This document shows, in pieces, positions 44,021 through 53,686 of a stretch of DNA of 64,000 nucleotides. The stretch spans positions 2,594,001 to 2,658,000 of the forward strand of contig NZ_JAEKEL010000001.1 in assembly GCF_016651105.1 (NCBI RefSeq), given 5' to 3'. A model generated the notes under the pieces. The model was not told where the DNA came from. It saw only the letters and a list, made by a program, of their open reading frames with translations, and made no database searches. The translations under genes and the position numbers were made by a program. How positions within the stretch are numbered: position 1 is the stretch's first letter; each line of letters starts with the position of its first letter. This DNA comes from Pseudomonas sp. TH15 (lineage in GTDB: Bacteria > Pseudomonadota > Gammaproteobacteria > Pseudomonadales > Pseudomonadaceae).

Positions 44021-46113
44021 GCGCCAGGCAAAAGCATGCCGCACTGTCCTTATTGCCGTTGCTGCTCGGGGTCTTGGCTTTCTTTTGCTTGATCGGGCCG
44101 CAAGTTCTGGATCCTGAAAACATTGCCTGGCTGGAGCTCGGCGACACCGCGACGCATTATCTGGGATGGGATTTCTTTCGCCATTCGCCATGGACGTTTC
44201 CGCTGGGACTCAATCCGTTTTACGGGCTTGAGCTGGGCAATTCGGTCATCTTCTCCGACTCCAATCCGTTACTGGCGCTGCTATTCAAGCCGTTCAATGC
44301 GTGGCTGCCCGACACTTTCCAGTATTTCGGGATGTGGCTGCTGGCTTGTTTTGTTCTACAGGCCTGGTTTGGCTGGAAGCTGCTCGGATTGATGACTGAC
44401 CATCCGGCGATTCGATTACTGGGAGCGGGGTTGCTGATGTTCTCGCCTGCGATGTTTTTGCGCATGGGGGCACACCTTTCTCTGGCAGGGCATTTTCTGA
44501 TTCTGGCGGCGTTGTATCTGGCTCTGGTGCCCGGCCTGCATCGGCGCCGGTTGGCGTGGGGGGCGCTGTTGGCGGTGACGGCGATGGTACATGCCTACCT
44601 GTTGGCGATGGTTGCGCTGATATGGGTCGCTGATCTGCTCGGCAAGTGGTCGAGCCAGCAACTGACGCGGCGGCAGAGTCTGATCGAAGGCGTGCTGCTC
44701 TTCGTGGTCGTAAGCCTGTGTTGTTGGCAGGCCGGTTACTTCGCGATTGTCGATGGTGCGAAGTCCGGCGGTTTCGGTTTGTACCGAATGAATCTGCTGT
44801 CTCCTGTCGATCCGGCAGGTTGGTCTTTGATCCTGCCAAATCTGCCGCAAGCCAGCGGTGATTATGAAGGTTTCAATTATCTGGGGCTGGGCGTACTGCT
44901 GCTGATACCCATGGCGCTGATCGCCTGGCTGAGAAACAGCCAGCCGCTGAAGCACGCATTGAGTAGCCGGCCATGGTTGCTGTTGGCGTTGCTCGGTCTA
45001 TGGGTGTTCGCCTTATCCAACCAGATCGGCATCGGCGCGCACACATTCAGCTATCCATTGCCGAAATTCATTCTCAATCTTGCGAACATCTTCCGTGCTT
45101 CCGGAAGGATGTTCTGGCCAGTCGCCTATGCGCTGATCCTGATGGTAATTTTTCTGCTGGTGCGCGGATACCGGCCGCGTACGGTCATTGCCCTGCTGGC
45201 GCTGGCGTTATCGGTGCAGGTCATTGACATGCGCAATGGCTGGATGGGGATGCGGCAAGGGAAGATGCTTCCACCGTCGTCGACCTGGGCCAGCCCGATG
45301 CAGGATCCATTCTGGGCGAGTGCGGCGACGCAATACGCGAACCTTCGCAGCCTGATGCCGCAGAATCAGCCCGAGCGTTGGCAGGTGCTGGCTGATTTCG
45401 CCGCCACCCACGGCATGAAAACGGATGCGGTCTATCTCGGGCGCATGAGTTCCGGGCCGCTTGAACTCGCCCAGGAGAAAACCCGGCGCATGCTTGAATC
45501 CGGTCACTATGATGCAGACTCGTTGTACATCCTCGACGATGACGTGTTGGCGGCCGCGGCAAAAACCATCAACAGTGACACCGATCTGCTGACGCGGGTG
45601 GATGGTCTGGTGGTGCTGGCGCCGGGCTGGAAACGTTGCGCGCAGTGCTTGCCGATGCACGATGAGGGACGGCAGATGGCGCTGACTCCCCTGACTCATC
45701 CAGGCCAGGTACAGACGTTCAATCATTCCTCTCGACAAATGACCCACGGCTGGTCGACCCCGGAAAGCTGGGGAACATGGTCTGAGGGCCGACAGGCGCA
45801 GATCGTCCTGCGCATAACGCCAGAGGCGCGTTCGGTGGTGATCGATGCCATGGCGTTCATCCTGCCGCAGCACCCTGCTCAGCGGGTGGTCGTGAGCTTG
45901 AACGGCGAGCAGGTGCTGTCCGCACGCCTGACGCAGGCGCAGGGCAATCATCTGCAGATCCCGATCAGCGCGGCAATTCGTCAGCGCCTGGCCGTCGATG
46001 ATCAAGTGACGATCGAGCTGCAACTGCCCGATGCAATCAGTCCCCAGCAGTTGGGCCTCAACGATGATGCGCGGGTTATGGGCCTGGGTTTGCAGCGGCT
46101 GCTGGTGAACTGA
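44017..46113 (+). CDS. Large integral membrane glycosyltransferase-like protein (DUF6311 type)
   Basis: 698 aa. It has about 10-11 transmembrane helices in the first 430 residues, with early acidic residues (LELGDTATHYLGWDFF) typical of GT-C enzymes, then a periplasmic globular C-terminus of about 250 residues. It fills the place of the sugar-specific transferase (GtrC/GtrIV type) that transfers the flipped sugar to a surface glycan. The start overlaps gtrA by four bases. The target is unknown. Confidence 0.75.
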   Translation: MSARQKHAALSLLPLLLGVLAFFCLIGPQVLDPENIAWLELGDTATHYLGWDFFRHSPWTFPLGLNPFYGLELGNSVIFSDSNPLLALLFKPFNAWLPDTFQYFGMWLLACFVLQAWFGWKLLGLMTDHPAIRLLGAGLLMFSPAMFLRMGAHLSLAGHFLILAALYLALVPGLHRRRLAWGALLAVTAMVHAYLLAMVALIWVADLLGKWSSQQLTRRQSLIEGVLLFVVVSLCCWQAGYFAIVDGAKSGGFGLYRMNLLSPVDPAGWSLILPNLPQASGDYEGFNYLGLGVLLLIPMALIAWLRNSQPLKHALSSRPWLLLALLGLWVFALSNQIGIGAHTFSYPLPKFILNLANIFRASGRMFWPVAYALILMVIFLLVRGYRPRTVIALLALALSVQVIDMRNGWMGMRQGKMLPPSSTWASPMQDPFWASAATQYANLRSLMPQNQPERWQVLADFAATHGMKTDAVYLGRMSSGPLELAQEKTRRMLESGHYDADSLYILDDDVLAAAAKTINSDTDLLTRVDGLVVLAPGWKRCAQCLPMHDEGRQMALTPLTHPGQVQTFNHSSRQMTHGWSTPESWGTWSEGRQAQIVLRITPEARSVVIDAMAFILPQHPAQRVVVSLNGEQVLSARLTQAQGNHLQIPISAAIRQRLAVDDQVTIELQLPDAISPQQLGLNDDARVMGLGLQRLLVN

Positions 46114-46185
46114 CGCATCGTGACGATAGACGCCACCCCCGGGCCTTTCTAAACTGGCCCAAGTCTTGGGGACCGGGGGCAGTGG

Positions 46186-47112
46186 ATGAATCGCAACGAA
46201 CTACGCAAGGCCGACATCAACCTGATGGTGGTGTTCGAGACATTGATGCTCGAACGCAACGTGACGCGGGTGGCGGAGAAGCTGTTTCTCGGCCAGCCGA
46301 CCATCAGTTCGGCGCTCAATCGTCTGCGCACGATGCACAACGATCCACTGTTCATTCGCGTCGGTCACCGCATGGAGCCGACGGCCCGGGCTGAGGAAAT
46401 CATTCAGCACTTGTCGCCGGCGTTGGATTCGCTGTCGGTGGCCTTGAGCCTGACCCACAATTTCGACCCTGCCAGCAGCACCATGACCTTTCGTATCGGG
46501 CTGTCGGACGATGTCGAGTTCGGCTTGTTACCGCCGCTGCTGCGCGCCTTGCGCCAGGAAGCGCCGAAAGTGGTGTTCGTGGTTCAGCATGTCGATTACT
46601 GGCGGATTCCCGACCTGTTGGCCTCCGGCGATATCACCGTCGGCATCAGCCAGACGCGTGGGCTGCCGGCCAACGCCAAGCGCAAATTGCTGCGGCACAT
46701 CCAGCCCAGTGTCTTGCGCGCCGATGCGTCCGACACGCCATTGACCCTCGATGAATATTGCTCACGGCCGCACGTGTTGGTGTCGCACACCGCCAACGTG
46801 GCCGGTTTCGCCGATGAGTGGCTGGCGGAACTCGGGCGCACCCGCCAAGTGGTTCTGTCCGTGCCGCAATACAGTGCCTTGCCGGCCCTGTTGGCCGGTA
46901 CTGATCTGATCGCCAGCTTGCCGGATTACACCGCGGCCGCCATGGCCACCTCGGGATTGCTGTTCAAGGAGCCATTTCCGTTCAAGACGCCGACACTCGA
47001 CCTGTCGATGGTCTGGCTCAGCCACGTCGACAGCGACCCGGCCGAACGCTGGTTGCGTTCGCGGCTTGAGGCGTTCATGAGCGAACGGCCGGTTACCGAC
47101 ATTCCCCTGTAG
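46186..47112 (+). CDS. LysR-family transcriptional regulator
   Basis: 308 aa. The N-terminal winged helix is at about 5-65 with the recognition part EKLFLGQPTISSALNRLR, and the periplasmic-binding-like effector domain at about 95-300. It starts MNRNELRKADINLMVVFETL; a GTGG-rich segment precedes the ATG. Its neighbours are the gtr operon and the CHMI gene; the target is unknown. Confidence 0.88.
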   Translation: MNRNELRKADINLMVVFETLMLERNVTRVAEKLFLGQPTISSALNRLRTMHNDPLFIRVGHRMEPTARAEEIIQHLSPALDSLSVALSLTHNFDPASSTMTFRIGLSDDVEFGLLPPLLRALRQEAPKVVFVVQHVDYWRIPDLLASGDITVGISQTRGLPANAKRKLLRHIQPSVLRADASDTPLTLDEYCSRPHVLVSHTANVAGFADEWLAELGRTRQVVLSVPQYSALPALLAGTDLIASLPDYTAAAMATSGLLFKEPFPFKTPTLDLSMVWLSHVDSDPAERWLRSRLEAFMSERPVTDIPL

Positions 47113-47207
47113 GCGCTGCGGTACGCTGCGATTTTTTGATCTTGAGATTTAAAAAGCACAATCAAAAGATCGCAGCCTCGTTTCACTCGACAGCGCCTAC
47201 ATGTGCT
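47113..47207. repeat. Inverted repeat of the GATCGCAGCC family
   Basis: Partial copy of the unit seen at 35764-35838, with arms ctgcgattttttgatctt and aatcaaaagatcgcag around a short spacer, between the LysR gene and the CHMI gene. Confidence 0.6.
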
Positions 47208-47250
47208 GGCTATAAGTACGGTCTTTACGCTGACTGACTGGAGCCTCCCG

Positions 47251-47616
47251 ATGCCTCATCTGCACATGGAATACACCGCCAACCTGCCCGAGCTGAACGC
47301 CGACGTGGCGCTCATACGGCTCAACAATACGTTGGTGGCTTCCGGTCAGTTTGCGGCGGAGTTCGATATCAAGAGCCGCGCCATCAAGGTCGAGACCTTT
47401 AAAGTCGGCACCAGCCTGGGCGTTCGTGCGTTCGTGCATGTGAAGCTGGCGTTGCTGAGCGGACGCTCGCCGCAGATCAAGAAGCAACTGTCCGAGAGCT
47501 TGTTGGCCGTGGTGCAGGAGTTGTGTGAATGGCCGAAGGATGTCGAAGTCCAGTTGTGCGTGGAAATCCTCGACATTGATCGCGAGTCCTACACCAAGAC
47601 AGCCATCAGCCATTAA
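47251..47616 (+). CDS. 5-carboxymethyl-2-hydroxymuconate delta-isomerase-like (tautomerase)
   Basis: 121 aa. It starts MPHLHMEYTANLPE: Pro1 after Met removal is the catalytic base of the tautomerase superfamily. The length and the LHMEYTANL start fit CHMI (HpaF-like) of homoprotocatechuate breakdown. No other hpa genes are nearby, so the physiological role is open. Flanked by two LysR genes. Confidence 0.8.
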   Translation: MPHLHMEYTANLPELNADVALIRLNNTLVASGQFAAEFDIKSRAIKVETFKVGTSLGVRAFVHVKLALLSGRSPQIKKQLSESLLAVVQELCEWPKDVEVQLCVEILDIDRESYTKTAISH

Positions 47617-47619
47617 GTA

Positions 47620-48555
47620 TCAGGCGGCCTGCTGCTCGGCGCAGGCCTTGACCACTTGCTCACGCAGCCACGTGTTGGCGCTGTCCTGATCGACGTTTTG
47701 GCTCCATTGCATATCGAGGCTGAACCCCGGCAAACCGTTGGGGGCTTCGCAATGATTGAACACCGCCCCGCTGGCCAGCAAACGCTGGATGCGCCGGGGC
47801 ACGGTCAGGATGAAATCAGTGCCGGTGATCATTTTCAGTGCTGCGCTGTAGCTATTGGATCGCGTGACGATTTGGCGCTTTTGCGCCTGACGCTCCAGCC
47901 AGCCATCGACGATGTCGGTGGTGGAGGACCACGGTGTCGGGAACACATGCCAGCGTGCGGTGAAGGCTTGCAAACTTAAACGCGGTTCCAGTGGTGTGGC
48001 GCGTTTGTCGAAGACGCAGACCAGATCGTCTTCGAGCAGCATCCGAGACTTCAGATCGGTGTGATGGCGGTGGAAGTTGGGGCCGAAACTGATCACCAGG
48101 TCGAGACTGCCGTCGCGCAGTTCGTCCGCGGGCACGTCGGTTTCAAACTTGTGCATGTTGACCATCACCGGCAAATCGTCGAAGTCGAAGCGCTTCAACA
48201 GGCGCGGCAAGATCAATTGCTCGAAGTATTCCGGTGCGCAGATGTTGAAGGTGACTGGCTGTGCGGTCGGGTCGAACGCCTGGGCGCTGGCATGACACAG
48301 GTTGATGCATTCAAGGATCTTCAGCACATGGGTATACATGATGCTGGCCTTGTGGGTGGGGCGCATTCCGGTGCGAGTATTGATGAACAACTCGTCCTCG
48401 AAACTGGTGCGCAGTTTTTTCAGGCAGTAACTCACGGTGGACTGACTGACGAAGAGTGCCTCCGACACACCGGTGACGCTGCTTTGCTCATACACGGCGA
48501 TAAACACCATGAGGTCCTGCATATCGAGCTTTCTAAGCAAGTTACTGTTCAGCAT
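47620..48555 (-). CDS. LysR-family transcriptional regulator
   Basis: 311 aa. The helix-turn-helix region SEALFVSQSTVSYCLKKLR lies near residues 30-50, with an effector domain after. The stop is four bases from the end of the converging CHMI gene. The target is unknown; it converges on CHMI rather than reading divergently from it. Confidence 0.88.
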   Translation of the reverse strand: MLNSNLLRKLDMQDLMVFIAVYEQSSVTGVSEALFVSQSTVSYCLKKLRTSFEDELFINTRTGMRPTHKASIMYTHVLKILECINLCHASAQAFDPTAQPVTFNICAPEYFEQLILPRLLKRFDFDDLPVMVNMHKFETDVPADELRDGSLDLVISFGPNFHRHHTDLKSRMLLEDDLVCVFDKRATPLEPRLSLQAFTARWHVFPTPWSSTTDIVDGWLERQAQKRQIVTRSNSYSAALKMITGTDFILTVPRRIQRLLASGAVFNHCEAPNGLPGFSLDMQWSQNVDQDSANTWLREQVVKACAEQQAA

Positions 48556-48739
48556 CCGTACTGTCTCGCTGTGCTCCTTGCGCTGACTGTGCGCAAACGT
48601 GTGCGAACGATCCTAACGGAACGATGGTGCCAAGAGAATGCCTCGTAGGACGTTTCACGGACAATTGTGGGACAGAAAGTTTTAGCAACACGACGTCGCT
48701 GATCAAAGCGCTGAAAGATGGCCAGAAGCCTTTAGCCGA
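48556..48739. promoter_or_regulatory. Gap between LysR and MFS genes
   Basis: 184 bases. It holds the LysR promoter (minus strand). No other feature is seen. Confidence 0.45.
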
Positions 48740-49924
48740 TCAGGGAAAGTGTCGCGTGTAATGCCGGGGATCGAAGCGCAGTACCATCAGCAACATAACC
48801 ACCATCACCGCGGTCAGCGACCACCACGCCCAATCGAAGCTGCCCAGTTGATCGCGGATCATCCCGGCCAGCAGCGGCGAAAGACCGGCAATCAGATAGC
48901 CGATACCTTGCACGAACGCCGTCAGGCCACCGGCGCGTTGCGGGTTGTCGAGGTGATCGAGCGAGACGATCAGACTCATCGGGAATAAGCCGCCAATGCC
49001 CAGACCCAACAGACACGGCCACAGCAGGCTGAAGTGTTGTGGACTGAGGATCAGCCCACAGAAACCGGCGATAATCAGCCCGAGCAACGCCATCAGCACC
49101 ACGCGACGATCACGGCTGCGATTGGCGATTGCCGGAACCACCAGGCCGGAGATCACCTCCATGGCCGTCAGAAAACCCAACAACAGACCGGCGTTTTGTT
49201 CGCTCCAGCCTTTTTCCACGTAGTACGGCGCCAGCCAGGCGAGAACGCAGGTGTAAGACGCCGTCCCCAGGCCGAAGAAGAGCGCGAGTAACCAGGCGCG
49301 GGAATTGGCGAAGAAGGATTCTTTCTTCACTACCGTCGTCATTGCGTGCGGCAGGCTAGCGCGTTGCGTCCACCAGAACAGCAACGCCATAAGCGCCAAC
49401 ACGGCCCAAATGGCCAGGCCCAGGCGCCAGCTAGCGGTCTGCACCATCACCTGCGGAGCGAACGAGGCCGCAATCGCCGCGCCGCCCATGATCGACGTGA
49501 CATATAAGCCCATGCACATCGACACGTTGTCGGCGAAGCGCGATTTGATCAGCGCCGGCATCAACGCCTGAATCAGCGCAATGCCAATCCCCGCCAGCAC
49601 GGCGCTGATAATCAGTTCGACGGCAGAGTCGACAAACAGCCGCGACAGCGTCGCCAGGCCAATGATCAGCAGCGACAACAACACCGTGCGCCGCTCGCCG
49701 AGTCGCTGACTGATGCCGATACCGAAAAACATCGCCAGCCCCATCGCCATCACCGGCAGCATGGTCAGTAGCGAGGCGAGGCTGAAGCTCAGCGAAATCT
49801 CGCCTCGAATGGCCGACAGCAATGGCCCGACAGCCGCCATCGACGGCCGCAGGTTGAGGGCTACCAGCATGATGGCGAGCATCAACCAGACAGCGGGGCG
49901 GGTTTTAGCGCGGACATTTTCCAT
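48740..49924 (-). CDS. MFS transporter of the CynX/NimT type
   Basis: 394 aa, 12 transmembrane helices. Motifs GERRTVLLSLLIIGLATLS and GLGIGGLFPMSLIVSLDHL are typical of the CynX (cyanate) family. Starts MENVRAKTRPAVWLMLAIML. Substrate unknown; it stands alone before the REP block. Confidence 0.88.
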   Translation of the reverse strand: MENVRAKTRPAVWLMLAIMLVALNLRPSMAAVGPLLSAIRGEISLSFSLASLLTMLPVMAMGLAMFFGIGISQRLGERRTVLLSLLIIGLATLSRLFVDSAVELIISAVLAGIGIALIQALMPALIKSRFADNVSMCMGLYVTSIMGGAAIAASFAPQVMVQTASWRLGLAIWAVLALMALLFWWTQRASLPHAMTTVVKKESFFANSRAWLLALFFGLGTASYTCVLAWLAPYYVEKGWSEQNAGLLLGFLTAMEVISGLVVPAIANRSRDRRVVLMALLGLIIAGFCGLILSPQHFSLLWPCLLGLGIGGLFPMSLIVSLDHLDNPQRAGGLTAFVQGIGYLIAGLSPLLAGMIRDQLGSFDWAWWSLTAVMVVMLLMVLRFDPRHYTRHFP

Positions 49925-50328
49925 CTTCAGACCCTTGAATCAGAGGCTGACGATTAGGCACGGAGCGGGCCGGTCCGGCAAATCAGAAAACCCAGCGGGA
50001 GATCTAAAAATCCAATTGCCCCCAAATCCCTTGTAGGAGCCGAGCTTGCTCGCGAAAGCGATGTGTCAGTCAAAGATGCTTTGCCTGACACGGCCTCTTC
50101 GCGGGCCAGCCCGGCTCCTACAAGGAGCAGTGCAGAAGCAAAACACTGAATAACAGCTGAACCATTCTCAAATACTCCGCCAGTTCCAGACTTTGCGTGC
50201 AGCCCAACTATTCGTTGGCGTCTTTTTCACAAAAAATTGATGGTTGCCTGCTTAAAGTTTGTCACGCCCTGGTTAATGGAATTTTCACAATTAACCAAGG
50301 TTGGTCTTTTCAGGAATAGCCCACCTTT
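49925..50328. other. Intergenic region with REP pair and eptA-upstream operator
   Basis: 404 bases. A REP-type pair lies at about 50030-50125 (ttgtaggagccgagcttgctcg and its partner). A separate inverted repeat, CCCTGGTTAAT at 50267-50277 and ATTAACCAAGG at 50290-50300 (one mismatch), lies 30-60 bases before eptA and is a likely operator or promoter. Confidence 0.6.
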
Positions 50329-51978
50329 ATGTTGAAGTTAAGAGCCGTGCGCCCGGAATGGGTGACGTTGATCGCCAGCGCCTTTCTTTTGATCGCCTGC
50401 AACTTTGTGCTCTGGCAGCACCTGTTCGATATCACTGCATCGGATGCCAAGGGCATCGCCATGCGCGTGGCGTTCGGGAGCATGATCCTAGCGGCGTTCA
50501 ACATCGTCCTGACCGTGCTGGCGTTCCGCCCCGTATTAAAACCGCTGCTGACGTTGGTCTTCATGGTCAGTGCCGGCGTGGCTTACTTTATGAGTCAATA
50601 TGGCGTGCTAATCGATGCCGGCATGTTTCGTAACTTTGCCGAAACCAATGCCACGGAAGTTCGCGACTTACTGTCGATAAAGTTGTTTGTCTATATTGTC
50701 CTGCTCGGTGTTTTGCCTTCGTGGTTATTGTGGAAAACCCCGGTCAATTATCGCGCCTGGCACCGTGAGCTATTAAGTAAAGCCCTGGTGAGTGTCGTCT
50801 CTGTCGCGGTGATCGGTGGCGTGGCGCTGATGAATTATCAAGGCCTGTCGTCCCTGTTTCGCAATCACCATGAATTGCATTTGATGGTGGTGCCGAGCAA
50901 CTACATCGGCGCCTCGGTCGGTTATCTGCGTGAGCAGGTGGTGTCCTCGCAACAACCCTTTGTCAAAATTGGCGAAGACGCCCGTAAAGACCAGGCCTGG
51001 CAGTCCCATGAGCGCAAATCCCTGACGGTGCTGGTGGTCGGCGAAAGTGCCCGGGCCGAGAACTTCGGCATCCTCGGCTACAACCGCGACACCACACCCA
51101 AACTGAGTAAAGAAACCGGGCTGATCGCTTTCACCGACGTGCATTCCTGCGGCACGGAAACTGCGGTATCGGTGCCTTGCATGTTCTCCAACATGGGCCG
51201 CAAGGATTACAACGCCAGCAAGGCAAAGAACGAAGAAGGTTTGCTGGACGTGCTCAAGCGGGCCGGTCTGGACGTGATCTGGCGCGACAATCAATCGGGC
51301 TGCAAAGGCACGTGCGATCGGGTCACCATCGAGGATGTCAGCAATCTGAAAGACCCGGTGTTGTGCTCCAGCAGCGAGTGCCGCGATGAAATTCTCCTGC
51401 AAGGTTTGCAGCACTTCATCGACACCCTCGACAAAGACACCGTGCTGGTCCTGCACCAGATGGGCAGCCACGGCCCGGAATACTTCAAGCGTTATCCCAA
51501 AGAATACGAACACTTCACACCCGTGTGTGAAAGCAATGCGCTGAACAATTGCAGCCGCGACAGTATCGTCAATGGTTACGACAACACCCTGGTGTATACC
51601 GACCACGTGCTGTCGACCCTGATCGATCTGTTGCGCAGCAACCAGGACAAAGTGGATACCGCGATGCTCTACCTGTCCGACCACGGAGAGTCCCTGGGCG
51701 AGTACAACCTGTTCCTCCATGGCACGCCTTACATGATGGCGCCGGAACAACAAAAGCATGTGGCAATGCTGGCGTGGTTTTCCGACAGTTATCAAAAGTC
51801 GTTCTCGGTAGACGCCCATTGCCTGCAACAAAGTCGCGACAAACCCTTGAGCCAGGACAACCTGTTCCATTCGATGCTCGGTCTGCTGGAAGTCGACAGC
51901 AAGGTCTACGACCCGAGTCTGGACATGTTCGCCGGCTGCCGCGGCGCGGTGATCGACGGCGTCCTGGCCAAAGACTGA
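50329..51978 (+). CDS. eptA: Phosphoethanolamine transferase (EptA-like)
   Basis: 549 aa inner-membrane enzyme adding phosphoethanolamine to lipid A or core. Five N-terminal helices precede a periplasmic alkaline-phosphatase-type domain: the nucleophile Thr region SCGTETAVSVPCMFS, metal ligands GESARAENFG, LHQMGSHGPEYF and YLSDHGESLG. The paired Cys are conserved. Family knowledge links EptA to polymyxin tolerance. Starts MLKLRAVRPEWVTL. Confidence 0.9.
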   Translation: MLKLRAVRPEWVTLIASAFLLIACNFVLWQHLFDITASDAKGIAMRVAFGSMILAAFNIVLTVLAFRPVLKPLLTLVFMVSAGVAYFMSQYGVLIDAGMFRNFAETNATEVRDLLSIKLFVYIVLLGVLPSWLLWKTPVNYRAWHRELLSKALVSVVSVAVIGGVALMNYQGLSSLFRNHHELHLMVVPSNYIGASVGYLREQVVSSQQPFVKIGEDARKDQAWQSHERKSLTVLVVGESARAENFGILGYNRDTTPKLSKETGLIAFTDVHSCGTETAVSVPCMFSNMGRKDYNASKAKNEEGLLDVLKRAGLDVIWRDNQSGCKGTCDRVTIEDVSNLKDPVLCSSSECRDEILLQGLQHFIDTLDKDTVLVLHQMGSHGPEYFKRYPKEYEHFTPVCESNALNNCSRDSIVNGYDNTLVYTDHVLSTLIDLLRSNQDKVDTAMLYLSDHGESLGEYNLFLHGTPYMMAPEQQKHVAMLAWFSDSYQKSFSVDAHCLQQSRDKPLSQDNLFHSMLGLLEVDSKVYDPSLDMFAGCRGAVIDGVLAKD

Positions 51979-52141
51979 GCCACTCCCCCTGTAGGAGCTG
52001 CCGGGGGAAGGGGTGTCTGTTTCCTCTGTCAGACTATTCTTTCTCTTGGGCAGGCATTTTCGCTAAAGCTCTTGTTCAGTGCATGCGCGGAAATCGTCAG
52101 GGGCGATATATACTGCGCGCCATTCTTCAAGGGAGAGCCGT
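51979..52141. promoter_or_regulatory. eptA-rnd gap
   Basis: 163 bases. A partial gtaggagctgccggggg inverted element lies just after eptA; AGGGAGAG precedes the rnd GTG. No gene is seen. Confidence 0.45.
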
Positions 52142-53275
52142 GTGGCCATCGATATTCACTGGATTCGCGACAACGATAGCCTCGGTCAGTTTTGCGCCGA
52201 GTGGCAGCAGTTGCCATTCGTTGCCCTCGACACCGAATTCATGCGGGTCGACACCTTTTATCCGATTGCCGGCCTGCTGCAGATCGGCGATGGCGTACGC
52301 GCTTACCTGATTGACCCGCTGACCATCGACAACTGGCAACCCTTGGCCGCGTTGCTGGAAAACCCGGCCGTGGTGAAAGTCGTTCACGCGTGCAGCGAAG
52401 ACCTCGAAGTTCTGTTGCGCCTGACCGGCAGCCTGCCGGCGCCGCTGTTCGACACTCAATTGGCCGCCGCCTATCTGAACCTGGGTTTCTCCATGGGTTA
52501 CTCGCGGCTGGTACAGGAAGTGCTCGGCATCGACCTGCCGAAGGGCGAGACCCGTTCCGACTGGCTGCAACGTCCGCTGTCCGACACCCAGATCAGCTAC
52601 GCCGCCGAAGATGCCCTGCACCTGGCGGAAGTTTTCGTACGCCTGCAACCGAAGTTGTCTGAAGACAAATACAACTGGGTCTTGGAGGATGGCGCCGAAC
52701 TGGTGGCTAACCTGCGCCGTGAGGTCGATCCGTACGAGGTTTACCGCGAAGCCAAGCTGGCCTGGAAGCTGTCCCGCGCCCAACTCGTGGTGTTGCGTGA
52801 ACTCTGCGCCTGGCGTGAGCACGAAGCCCGCGCTCGCGATCTGCCGCGTAACCGCATCGTCCGTGAGCACTCTTTGTGGCCGCTGGCGCGGACTCAACCG
52901 GACAACCTCGGCGCGTTGGCGAAAATCGAAGACATGCACCCGCGTACCGTGCGTCAGGACGGCGAATTTCTGCTTGATCTGATCAAGCGCTCTGGCAGTG
53001 TGTCGCCAGATCAATGGCCGCCCGCCGTGCCGGAGCCATTGCCGGTAGACGCCGCCGTGCTGGTCAAGCAACTGCGCGCCATCGGCCAGGCCGAAGCCGA
53101 GCGCTTGAACATTGCACCAGAGTTGATGCTACGCAAGAAAACCCTGGAAGCCTTGCTCAAGAGCGGCTACCCCAACGGTCCTTACCAATTGCCTGATTCG
53201 CTGCGTGGCTGGCGCCGCGAATTGATGGGCCAGGCGCTGCTCGACAGCCTGGCCACCGCCGGAGAACAGCCTTGA
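52142..53275 (+). CDS. rnd: Ribonuclease D
   Basis: 377 aa. DEDD motifs: [12 protein letters not shown] near the N-terminus, [11 protein letters not shown], and YAAEDALHL. An HRDC domain follows ([17 protein letters not shown]). GTG 52142 is chosen because AGGGAGAG lies upstream and the length equals RNase D. Processes tRNA 3' ends. Overlaps ycgL. Confidence 0.94.
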   Translation: MAIDIHWIRDNDSLGQFCAEWQQLPFVALDTEFMRVDTFYPIAGLLQIGDGVRAYLIDPLTIDNWQPLAALLENPAVVKVVHACSEDLEVLLRLTGSLPAPLFDTQLAAAYLNLGFSMGYSRLVQEVLGIDLPKGETRSDWLQRPLSDTQISYAAEDALHLAEVFVRLQPKLSEDKYNWVLEDGAELVANLRREVDPYEVYREAKLAWKLSRAQLVVLRELCAWREHEARARDLPRNRIVREHSLWPLARTQPDNLGALAKIEDMHPRTVRQDGEFLLDLIKRSGSVSPDQWPPAVPEPLPVDAAVLVKQLRAIGQAEAERLNIAPELMLRKKTLEALLKSGYPNGPYQLPDSLRGWRRELMGQALLDSLATAGEQP

Positions 53276-53565
53276 AACGTATTTGCTCCATCTATCGAAG
53301 CCTGAAGAAAAACGAGATGTACCTCTACGTGCTCAAAAGCGATGCACTGGAGCGCGTCCCGGAATCGCTGATGGCGGCGTTCGGCAAGCCACATCACGCC
53401 TTCGACCTGGTGCTGACCCCCGAGCGCAAACTGTCGCGCGAGGACATCACCGTGGTCCTGGAAAACCTCGAAAAGCAGGGCTACCACCTGCAAATGCCAC
53501 CGGCCGAGGACGAGTACATCGAACACTTGCCCGAAGAATTGCTGCGCCGCAACGACCCGATGTGA
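53272..53565 (+). CDS. ycgL: YcgL family protein
   Basis: 97 aa, small cytoplasmic, pfam YcgL. The start is TTG inside the rnd stop (TTGA). [20 protein letters not shown] and [18 protein letters not shown] are the conserved segments. Paired with rnd in many gamma-proteobacteria. Function unknown. Confidence 0.92.
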   Translation: MKRICSIYRSLKKNEMYLYVLKSDALERVPESLMAAFGKPHHAFDLVLTPERKLSREDITVVLENLEKQGYHLQMPPAEDEYIEHLPEELLRRNDPM

Positions 53566-53686
53566 TTGGCAGACAGGCTCTGTTCAGAGCCTGTGTGAAA
53601 AACTGGAATAATTTTGACGATGGCCGCGACCGATGGAGCGATACTCCGTCCGCGGCTGTCTGCCCTGTTTTTGAAAGGTTTGAACC

